Origin: Periconia sp. R9002
Taxonomy: Eukaryota > Ascomycota > Dothideomycetes > Pleosporales > Periconiaceae
DNA: 64,000 nt
Direction: 5' to 3'
NCBI GenBank assembly: GCA_023627715.1
Contig: JAMAHW010000053.1
Coordinates: 1-64,000 of the forward strand
Below are positions 10,757 to 20,407 of this stretch, piece by piece. Each line of letters begins with the position of its first letter. Within the stretch, counting starts at the first letter, position 1. Below the pieces are notes generated by a model that was not told the origin of the DNA, made no database searches, and saw only the letters and a list, made by a program, of their open reading frames with translations. Position numbers and translations under genes: made by a program.

Positions 10757-12281
10757 ATTGAAGTGAATGCAATCGTGATGCCTATATGGAAACGGCAGGG
10801 TGAATTGGTAGTATAGCTCACCCCGCTTGTTGTCCCTCGTACCAAAGAAAGGAAAAGAGAGGATTGCGTAAGAATGATGTTGCGTGTAGGTGTGTATGTA
10901 TACTTTTAAGGGGATGGAGGAGAGACGCACAAGGAGAGATTCTTGTTTGTAGGATTGGTATGAATACCTATGGAAAGTATGTTGATGGCCTTTCATTCCC
11001 TTTCTTAATGGCTGGGACTTGGATTCACAAATACATATTCATTTAGCCAAGCATTGGAAAATGCAATGAATGAATAAATTAAAAAAGAATGATATTCGTC
11101 CACGTAGTTACTTATCGAGTGTGATGTCAAGTACCTATGTAGCACCAAAGGAAAGAGAGATAAGAATCACCACCACGTCCATGTCACCTCACGTTGATGA
11201 TCCCTGGGGCAGGTCGTAATCAGTACCTTGTTGAGTGAGTTGGTACCTTGTAGACTAAGCCCAACTAAAGCTAAGCCCAGCCAAGTACCGATGGAGTCGA
11301 TAGAGGGAAATCGGGGACGGGGACGGGGGATCAAAAAAATGCCGTCCCCGTTCCCGTCTACCCGCACTAAGGGCTGTAGTCTGTAAAGGTGGATTGTAGC
11401 GAGGACCGCTTGTATGGGCGAGAGTCGCGACGGTTAACGACTTGTACCAGTATTGCAGCAATGTTCAACGGAACGCCCCTTGTTGTTGCGCTTCTCGGGT
11501 TCTGATGCGTATCTGTAGGAGAGAGATAGAGTTGCATGCCTCAGAATCGATTGCAGCCAAAACGTGCCAATCAAGGTGTAATACCGAGCAAAAAGCAGCC
11601 AATCAGAGCCAAGCAGCACGTGCCTCGGTTCTCTCGCTGCGGGCCAAGACTACCCGAAGCTTCCCCCCTGTCGTTGAGATGCCATCACCAAGACGTCTGG
11701 CTCGAATTTTTTTTTTGCGTTGCGTTGTGTTGCGTGTTTGCTTTGCTGGTGCCCTCTCTCTCGCTATTGATTTGCGCTACGCTTTTGCACGCCTCGGTGG
11801 GTTGGATAGGTTTTGGGAAAGAGCCTCCGCGCCCCCGGTTTCTCCGTTCCTTCCCTTTTCCTTTTCCTTGCCCGCCTGCTTGCTGTGCTGGACCCTTTTC
11901 TTTGGCATTCCCTTAGAAAAACCCACCTCCCTCGCCGCCCGCTGCCTTGGTACTACTTACTTCACTCTTAAACTCTTTCTCTCCCCCACTCAACCCCCCA
12001 CATTCTTCCTCTTCTTTTTTGACAAGGAGAATTGATTGAATCGTCTGGTGCGAGTTCAATTGCCCTGCACTGCAATTGTTTTACCCTCGCTCTTCTTTTC
12101 TTGCACACCGCACTCTTCGTCTACGTCTGTGTGCTCGTGCTCGTGTGCTCGTGCGTCCACCTGCCTACGTCTGTGTGTGTGTTTGTGTGAGCATTGAGCA
12201 ATTCACACTTTTTCCCCTCGTACATAACGGGCCTCTTCTCTCTCACCTCGTCTTATCATTTTCCAACCTTCTGCCATCATC
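10757..12281. promoter_or_regulatory. Intergenic region and pyrimidine-rich leader of the elongase gene
   Basis: About 1.5 kb without a convincing gene. The distal half holds nothing recognised. From about 11,700 to 12,281 it is strongly C/T-rich, typical of promoters and 5' leaders of well-expressed filamentous-fungal genes, and ends in CATCATC just before the elongase ATG. A 197-codon open frame here is a product of this composition. Confidence 0.5.
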
Positions 12282-14055
12282 ATGTCTGGTGCAGGCCCCG
12301 AATTGTACCCAGGCGAGCTCCCCTCGTGGGCCGTTTTCAAGTTTCCTCCAGACGCCGAGCCCGCTGCTCTCCCACCTCCCGTCGCCGACCACTACAGCTT
12401 CAGAAACCCCATCCCCATCCCCGAGAACGTATACAACGCCGTCCTCCACCCTTACGTTCCTCTTACCATTGCCACCACCTACGCCGTCACCATCTCCACG
12501 CTCAACTGGTGGAACCGCAAGCACGGCAACAAGCCCTGGAAAATCTCAAAGACGCGCGCATTCCACGCTTTTGTCATTTTCCACAATGTTTTGTTGGCTG
12601 TTTACTCGGCGGTTACGTGCTGGGCTATGGTGCGGTCGTTGAAGCATTCGCTTCCCCACTACACGGAGCGCAATGCCATCGTGGGCGCCGTCGACGCGCT
12701 GTGCAAGATCCACGGTCCTCGCGGTCTGGGAGATGCCGTTACGTACGATGGTCAAACCCACACCTGGGGAAGCAAGAACCCGCAAGTTCGTGTCGCTCCC
12801 AATGGTCTCCCAGAGTCTACGGATGTAGGGCGTATCTGGAATGAGGGTCTCGCGTGGTGGGGATGGGTCTTTTACCTCTCCAAGTTCTACGAGGTGCTCG
12901 ATACGGCCATCATCATTATGAAGGGAAAGCGCAGCAGCACACTCCAGACGTACCACCACGCCGGTGCTATGCTGAGCATGTGGTCGGGCATCCGTTACAT
13001 GTCTCCTCCCATTTGGATGTTTGCTCTGGTCAACTCGGGAATTCACGCCATGATGGTACGTAGATGATTTTTCTTCTTCCCATGTATTTCTGGCTGCATG
13101 GTTGCTGATTCAATTCTAGTACACATACTACACGGTTGCTGCCCTCAAAATTCGCGTCCCCAACCGCATCAAGCGCACTCTTACCACCATGCAAATCACC
13201 CAGTTCCTTGTCGGCGTCGCTTTCGCTGCCTGCCACCTTTTCGTCTCCTACACGGTCCCAGTGTCGGTCCCATACAACGTCACAGAGAAGGTTCTTTCCA
13301 AGGTCAATGCTTCCTCCATTGCGAGCGCGGCGTCCTCGGCGACGAGTTCTGCTGTCGTGGCTCCCGCGACCGGTGTGGCCATTGCGTTCCTCAAGAAGAT
13401 GATTTATCGCGCTGCCGGAGACGAAGGTCTGGCCGAGAACGTGTACCAGCCCGGCGAATTGACACCCGCCAGCAGCTACGCCGGCTCCGACGCCAACCAG
13501 GCCCAAAACCACATCCACAGCACCGTCAACCGCGTCGTCTACCGCACCGAGTACCAGCACGTCCCCTGCATCGACACTTCGGGTCAGGCCTTCGCCATCT
13601 ACCTCAACCTCATCTACCTCGCACCCCTCACTGTGCTCTTCGTCCGCTTCTTCATCAAGTCATACATCAAGCGCACCTCGCCCAACGCCCGCCACCCCAC
13701 GAGCCACGACGTGATCACCAAATCCACGCGCGACGCGATCCGCGGCGTCGACCGCCAGGTCGAGTCGTTTGGCAAGTCGGCCGAAGACGGTGTCAGCAGC
13801 GCAATCATGAACGGTGCATCTGCTCTGCGTGGGCGCGCCGCCGCCGCCCGATCCAACGGCGATGCGCGTCACGGCTCGTTGAGCCCAGAGAATAAGAAGT
13901 ACCTGGAATCGTTCCAGGGTCGCATCGCCGAGGAACTAGAACGCGCCGGCGAGGGTGAGCAGCAGACGAAGCAGCGCGCGAAGCAGATCGCCAAGGACGT
14001 CGTCGGCACACCCAAGAAGGAAAACGCCGAAGAGTCGAACGGCAAGACGGCGTAG
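12282..14055 (+). CDS. Fatty acid elongase, ELO family (3-ketoacyl-CoA synthase)
   Basis: Two exons, 12282-13055 and 13120-14055, joined over a 64-bp intron (GTACGT..CTAG), give 569 residues in frame. ELO enzymes catalyse the condensing step of very-long-chain fatty acid elongation in the ER membrane. Evidence is the ELO signature KFYEVLDT (residues 201-208), the histidine box at 222-226 reading QTYHH, and the following MLSMWSGIRYMSPPIW region. Several hydrophobic helices are present. The box has Gln in place of the first His of HxxHH, a variant known in some elongases. The C-terminal tail after the last helix, roughly residues 460-569, is long, charged and Ala-rich, and is unusual compared with typical 300-350-residue elongases. 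The acyl-chain specificity cannot be read from the sequence. Confidence 0.92.
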
Positions 14056-15413
14056 AATACCACTTTCTCTGGGCTGTCTCCGAAATACAAAGTACGGGCG
14101 TGGATTCTGAAGGGGTGGGCGTATGCGACGTTGCCGCTGCTTCTATACCTCGCCGTGTGCCATAGCGGTGGGAATGGGGATGGGTTGAAGTGGTCGCTCA
14201 AGTTCACCTTGTCGCCTAAAAAGGGGGGTCAAGACGGGAACAGGGGGGCGTGGGAGGGGTGTGTCTGTCTATGAGGGGCTCCCGCAAAAGGGGTGTGGGG
14301 AAGTGTGAGAGAAGATTTCGATTAACCCGTTTTGAAATGGAAATAGATCACGGGGTTGGGGTTCAGGAGCAACAAAAAATGGGTGTGGATTACTCTTTTT
14401 TATTTTATTTTATTTTATTTTATTAGCCGGGTTCATTTTTTTTTTCCTTGGAGAAACTGAAAGTGCTGGGTTCATGAGAGGGGAACGGACCAAAACACAT
14501 GACATGGACCGACATGAAGCGGGCAGAAAACTCGAGTGGAAGAGTGTAAAGTGTATGTGTGCTGTTTGTTTAGAAGCAGACGCGAGTCTTGTTCTACTCT
14601 ATGTATGCATTTTTTTCCATCTTCTTACTCTTTTTATTTTTCTCTCTTAACGCATTTGAAAAGAATAATTAGCGAATAAACTTTAAACTAAATGCTTCTG
14701 TATTATTAAAGTGTCTTTCTTCTTCGCAATTGATTGGTGAAATCAGTCACGGTATCAGATACTTGTATTATAACATCGCACATGTTCTGTTTACATATTT
14801 TTATATAAAAAAGTTGGGTGTGGGTGAAGCGGCAGTTGTTGGACTTGGCCAAATATTTTTTTTTCTCTTTCTTTCCCCTAAAAAAGACAGAAAAAGATTG
14901 GTTATTAAAATCTGACATCCTTAATCCATTAATTACACTTACTCCCTCCCCACAGTTTACCTACCTATACTCAAACCACTACATACATATTTTTACATAC
15001 ACATCTATCCTTCCTTCTTAAATAAAAGTGTAATTCTTTTACTTATTTTTAACTAACAAGAACTCGTTTCTTTTCTTCTTTATTTTGAATTAATTAAGAG
15101 AAGGTAGGGAGTAGGGTAAGTTTCTACTTTAATAAATAAAGACGCAACAGTAAGAATAGGAGACTAGAAAAGACGGGCTGGGCTGGATTAGATTTCATAG
15201 AGGGGGAGGAGGGGGAAAGGGTGGGTTTTTTTTAGCTGAATAAGGTAGGGAGGATATCATAGATGTGTCTTTTGTGATGGTGGAGATCAGGAATTTAATG
15301 GGGTTTTGTTTTTGCGATTGGTTAGATAGGTTATATTCAGATTATTTGAATCGACTTTGAATTAATCTCGTGTTATAATATCAATTTCCTAGTAGCAACC
15401 CTCGCATCTCCCC
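14056..15413. other. Intergenic, with an (TTTTA)n tract and one dispersed repeat copy
   Basis: Convergent 3' regions of the elongase and SET genes. A pentanucleotide TTTTA-type microsatellite lies at about 14,397-14,425. The region is AT-rich but not RIP-saturated. It holds one copy of a short dispersed repeat (14711-14757). No gene is seen; the small ORFs here are not supported. Confidence 0.55.
14711..14757 (-). repeat. Dispersed short repeat, copy 1
   Basis: Read on the minus strand, this 47-bp stretch (TGATACCGTGACTGATTTCA followed by CCAATCAATTGCGAAGAAG and a GA-rich end) is nearly identical to 39707-39752 on the plus strand 25 kb away, differing by about one base or indel in the core. 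A diverged third copy lies at 39931-40008. The function is unknown. Confidence 0.8.
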
Positions 15414-17766
15414 TTAACGCCCTCCATGCACAAACTCAAACGAATCATCCTCCCCAACCACCATCCGATACGCCAACCTCGCACACTCGCCCGCCGTCAC
15501 CGCATCCCTCCTTAACCCCAACCCCTCAAACGCCCTCCTCGCATGCAAGAAATCCTCCACCAAATGCCCCCCGACCACCCCCCACCGCTCAACCTCAAAC
15601 GGCGTCTCCGAATCATCCACCCCACTCACCACAAAACACAGCGACGTAAGCATCATCCCCACACAATCCAGCACCTTCCGCGGCTCCTTCATCTCGACGT
15701 AGAACGTGATGAGGACGAGGAGGAGGTTGCGAAGTTCGATGCGCGGGACGGTGCGAGCGGGGTGCGTGTATGTGGAGTTTAGCGCGTGGAGGGTTTGATC
15801 GATGAGGGTGATGGGGATGGGGCTTTGGCGGGCGAGGCGGTCGACTTGGGTCCAGAGGTTTTTCCGCTTCGCGATGATGGAGGGGTGCGTGCTGCGGACG
15901 TCGGTGCAGAGCACGCAGTCGCAGGTGAAGCCCCAGGGGGTGTAGTCGCCCTGACCGTGGGATGGGGAGGAGGAAAAGGGGAAGGGGTTTTTGTACGAGA
16001 TGCGGAGTTCGTCTCCGGCGGCGAGGTCGCGGGTTGCGCGGAGGATGAGCATGTCGCCGATGAAGGCGCGTTCCGTGTTGCTCATGCAGCTGTGGTTGAT
16101 GTGGGATGCTGCGATCCAGACGCCGTAGGAAGAGGATTGGGGGTTGGTTTTGTGCATGTGGGCGCGGTATTCGGCGAAGGAGCTGGTCCCGCCGTAGCTG
16201 AAGACGTTGAGGGAGATGATTTTCTCGACGAGGAAGGTGTCGATGATGGGGGTCTTGTCTGGGCGGTGCATGGTCGGGAAGGGGTAGTCCCCGCGGTGGA
16301 GGTGGAGGAAGCTAGGGGCGAGTGAGGGGTTGTGGTGGAGTTTATGGGTGATGAGTTGGAGGAGATCGACTTGGTCGTTTAGGACCGGTTGCCCCGTTTC
16401 CATGTGGATGAACGCGGTGAGGGAAGGGGCGTCGTTGATCGCGGGGACGTGGACGTAGCCAAAGGCTTTTTCGCACAGGATCAGCTCGCCGGCTTTCACG
16501 GGTTTGGTTAGGAATAACCCGCGACCTTTCCCCGGGACCTCCTTGATGTCGACGGGTCCGATGTGGGTGCCGTAGTTCAAGCACAGTGATCTCGTCCTTG
16601 TCGCCCTGTGGTGCATTTTCTTGAAATCGTAGATGCCCGTTTCCTGCTCGATGAAGCGCGCCAGCACGCGATCGCGTTGCTGTTGCGCAAACGCATTGTT
16701 CCATGTCTGCACGCATAAGGTCTGCATCACAGCCACAGCTTCATCCACATGACCGAGGTGGTATAGAGCCTCAGCTACTTGGAGCATGTCGCCCTCCAAC
16801 GGGTTGAGCCCGAATTCAGGCCAGCGGTCGGGGAGGGGAGTTTCATAACCTATATCGCGAAGCGCGGCTTCGTACTGTTTCGTCATACTGTATGCCAGTG
16901 AACGCTTATGACGCAGAGTTTTTTCTTCATCTAGAATTTTGGCTTCATATAGGATGTTGGCTTCATATAGGACGCTGCCGTCATATAGGATGTGGTCTTC
17001 ATATAGCTTTATTAACTGAGAAAGCGCAGTCGAGTATCTATTCATGTCATATACAGTTAATTTCTTTCCCCTTTTTGTAACGTGTGTGGTGAACTTACGC
17101 AAAAATCGCGCCCCAAGGATGGCCGGTCTGGAAAGCTTCATCGCCTTTCACCTTCCATGAATGCGTAGTTGGGTTCACAACTGGCTCCATGGGATCCAAA
17201 GCCTCTGGCACCAGCTCAAGATTAGCCGGCTTGAAGAATTCAAGATCAGAGAGATGATCGACTCGGATCCTGTACTCGCTCGGCCCCAGGATCTCAAAGT
17301 ACGGCTGCTTGACAATGATAACCGCGCCTTTGTGAACGACGTCGGTTGCTTTGCGGATGTGCTCTGGTGGGTAATGATGTAATATCACTGTGACCGCGTT
17401 TCCTTTTTCATCTTCAGCAACGAACATGATACCAGCCATCCTAACCGGGTCCGTGATGACATGTAAGTATATGCCAGTGGCTTGATGATGAGTCTCAAGC
17501 AGTAGTTGATGGACGTGAATATTGGTCAGATGGTCAACGGGCATGGCGCAGGGCGGGTAGGCTGGCGGGAGGATCCCTGAGTATACCAGTTTCTTGCCCG
17601 GAATTACTGCGTTTAGGTTTAAGCATTGATCATTGAAGGAGGAAAGTAGCTCTTCTCTTGACTTGCGATCGAAAGGAAGTTCTCCTCGTCGCTGCTTGTG
17701 CTGCTTCATGTCGGTTACCTGCTTTTGGAGCTTGGACAGCAATCTCTGTTTGAATTGTGCAGCCAT
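15414..17766 (-). CDS. SET-domain protein with N-terminal fungal domain
   Basis: Two exons (17766-17099 and 17037-15414) are joined by a 61-bp intron, giving about 763 residues. The N-terminal half resembles the region before the TPR/SET part of fungal SET proteins (VxHLTN, YxIRVDHLSDLEFF). The SET domain lies at about 388-600: GKGRGLF, NHSC (537-540), AAGDELRISY and post-SET-like WGFTCDCVLC. Such proteins are putative lysine methyltransferases; the substrate is unknown. At the exon 2 start five hexapeptide repeats (YEDHIL, YDGSVL, YEANIL, YEAKIL, DEEKTL) occupy the place of TPR helices. I chose the ATG at 17766 because homologues I recall begin with a similar basic stretch; the frame stays open to about 18,000, so an upstream start (17853) is possible. 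Confidence 0.85.
16921..17020 (-). repeat. In-frame 18-bp minisatellite in the SET gene
   Basis: About five degenerate copies of an 18-bp unit containing CTTCATATAGGAT (plus strand) lie inside exon 2. They encode consecutive hexapeptides of the form Y-E-A-x-I-L. The unit length is a multiple of three, so copy-number changes would keep the frame. Confidence 0.75.
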
Positions 17767-18274
17767 TATGAGCGGTGCGACGGTACGAGGTGCTTGCGGT
17801 ATTTCGATGATGTTCTTCGTGAGCGGAAAAGAAGTGAGGTTGTTCTCTGTCATGAACTGGATTGACTCATGCTTGAGGCCGTCTTCGTCTATATACCATA
17901 AACAAGAAGTCCGACATGCCACATAGATTACACGGGTAGTATTGGTATCCGCGAGGATCGGTGAATTCTCTACTGTTGTGTGATGTAGTAGAGCGGGCAA
18001 GCAATTCCATCCGTTCAGTCACGAGGAGCTCTTTACAGGTCGTGAACGATTGCTGCTCTACGTTACGTCTACCGATATTCTGGCGGAAACAATAAGCTTG
18101 GGGGGTCAAAGATACAGTTCCCACAGGCTCGTGCATCAAGGTGGCAATCACCATCATATACACTGTGTAGTACTATCAACAGTATATTTCAGACTCTTAA
18201 GACCTAAACAGAATACATTTACTACCTGGGTGGGAGGTGATAACTGTTTCTCCCCCGTAGCACTAACATACACG

Positions 18275-18315
18275 TGAGCACTGTAGGACTGAGCACTGTA
18301 GGACTGAGCACTGAC
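18275..18315. repeat. 15-bp tandem repeat
   Basis: TGAGCACTGTAGGAC is repeated at 18275-18289 and 18290-18304 and partly again from 18305. It lies in an otherwise gene-free stretch upstream of the SET gene. Confidence 0.8.
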
Positions 18316-18507
18316 TGTTTGATTCACCAGTTAGTGAGGAAGCATATCAAGGATTATCTAGTTAATGTAACCCCAACAATTAACTTCTGTTCATTCGTAA
18401 CACGTTTGCACGCGTTTGTTCGCGTAGGAGGACAGTGCATGACTCAACGCCCAATCCCTATAAGCGCTCGTTATTATCTGCAACTAAATGTTAAGCGCGA
18501 CCATAAC

Positions 18508-20000
18508 TTACAGCAATTCACGCTGATATCCAGTTATATAGGATAGAGAAGACAGATGCAGCTTCAAAGGATGCCCAAGGTATGTTTGGGCTGTGTGTGT
18601 AGCCTCCTCCGACGTGCCATTTCCCCCAGCCCACTCCGCGTGACATGTGGCAGCCACATCAAGAAGAAAGCGGTAATGTTTGCATGACAACAAACCAGTT
18701 ACAGATTCCTGCCGTGCTGTTTTGAGTAGTAAACACTTGCCAATCATAGCAGGAGATCGCCGAGCATGCATACAGGTTGAGCTCCTGAAAACGCCCCGTA
18801 TGGGTGGACCCAAAAGTAAGGCGGCCAGTACTCTTGTATGTGCTTCCGACCTCCAGGTTACCAGCATTTAGCTGCGTACGGGTGGCGATATCCAGGTTGA
18901 ACGGTGCACGGCTCTCCAGGAGATAGGGAGGGATGCTACGGCTTGTAAGATGGGACGGAGTGACGAGTTTGGTAGATTACGGTATAGCTCAGGTTCCCAT
19001 ACTGGCGCACCAGGCCGCCGACGTAGAAATCATTGGTTCGGGTTGGGCGTACTGAGTGGTGGCATGGGCTTCGCAGCGCTCCCACGGGATGGCCAGAGCA
19101 ACTTCGTCACCTCCAACCCACGTGTGATTGGAGTTAGTGAGTTGCATGCAATATTTCTGGTAGCATTGAAGACGGAGAAAGGCGCAAAGTCGATCACAGC
19201 GTAGAGCGGAGAGACGTTAGTGCTGTTATCAAGCAGGAGACCGAGGTTCTCCATCCACGATGAGTCACGTGGACAATCGCCGGGGGTGCGGTATGTGTTG
19301 GAAGCTTGCGGTTAGCTTCCTGTTCAGTTGAGCGGTCGCCCAGCTCCGCTATGCCCACTCGCGGTTCGAGAATCCTTCATGAACATTCAGGGAAAGGGCG
19401 CTGGTCTAGGTTGGAAGATACAGTCAGTCAAGTTCAAGTACGAGCAGTATGTCACTCCATGCCCCACTGATCATAGATACTACTTCGTACTCAGGTTCTA
19501 CTTACGCGAACGCAGAGATGCCATCGCAGTCTCGTCTGGAGTAAGCGGTATACTACGAAACGATGTCAATACGACCAATGATCTTAGCACTTTCACGAAG
19601 TCGGTTGACTGTAGCGTTTGTATCTAGATTTTTGAGTATCTCCTAACTCCTCTACGTCGTGGTAGGACTGAGAATAGCACAAGAGACAGGGACGCGTTCG
19701 ACGATACTATCATAGACCGTTTCATGCAGAGCCCAGGGGAGTGTCGATATACAGAATGAACTGCTCACCGTCGCCGCTATCCCAGCCACCGGTTTCGGTG
19801 CGCCATTTTTGCTTTCCCAGAATGGCGTCATGGCTACGCTGTAACAGCCTCAACATGATTGCGCAGCCAGACCGATGCCAGTGTCGTTACGCAAGCAGTG
19901 AGGATATCCCTGAAAGCAGGGTTGCAAGAAGTACTATGAAGCCACAACGCCGTGGACAGTTCCAAAAGCAGGTTTGTTAGACTTCCCCGACAGAAATGTA
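18508..20000 (-). pseudogene. Degraded multi-exon gene relic
   Basis: Protein-like fragments appear on the minus strand in different frames. Near 19,800-19,870 is a stretch with LLQRSHDAILGKQKWRTE and GDGEQFILYIDTPLG. A splice-like junction (GTAAGT..CTAG) near 19,390-19,510 is followed by SALSLNVHEGFSNRE. Near 19,035-19,250 is GLLLDNSTNVSPLYAVIDF with NATRNIACNSLTPITR. Near 18,510-18,870 there is a further 119-codon frame. Stops and frameshifts separate them. I do not recognise the family. The order on one strand and natural-looking composition suggest one decayed gene rather than chance, but that is uncertain. Confidence 0.35.
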
Positions 20001-20407
20001 GTCGTAGGTAGAGTGTTGTTCTGTTCTAGGACTTTCATTGTTTCGTTGAAAGTAGACACTCAGCCGTTGGCGAGATTCCGTGTGACATTCTGAAATGAAT
20101 CATACCAGCTGCGCAACCTTCAATCCTTCGATCATATTGCTCACAGAGAATTGATTCATGAATCTACTTGCATAGGGTGGTCAAAGTAAAGCATATTGAC
20201 TGGTAACGAACACTTTGCGCAGATGAAAACCCAGATTTAAGGCCACTAAATTCATTTAAAAGCCTCCGAACATGCCTACAACCAAACCTCTTCTCTAGAT
20301 CAAAACTCATTACTGGAAATGTGGGTTAAGATATAGTAGAATATGAGTTAGATGATTCTCATAATGGAATGCTTGTAGTAGGAAGGGTCTAATTTTCTTA
20401 GTGAGAA

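Noticed and set aside
11442..12035. 197-codon frame before the elongase gene
   Set aside because: Runs through the pyrimidine-rich leader; Cys/Phe/Leu/Pro composition reflects CT tracts, and no family is recognised.
12194..12844. 216-codon frame overlapping elongase exon 1
   Set aside because: Shadow of the elongase coding sequence in another frame; Arg/His-rich translation without motifs.
17767..18000. 78-residue N-terminal extension of the SET protein
   Set aside because: The frame is open but the sequence lacks the character of the family N-terminus; the ATG at 17766 fits better. Kept as an alternative only.
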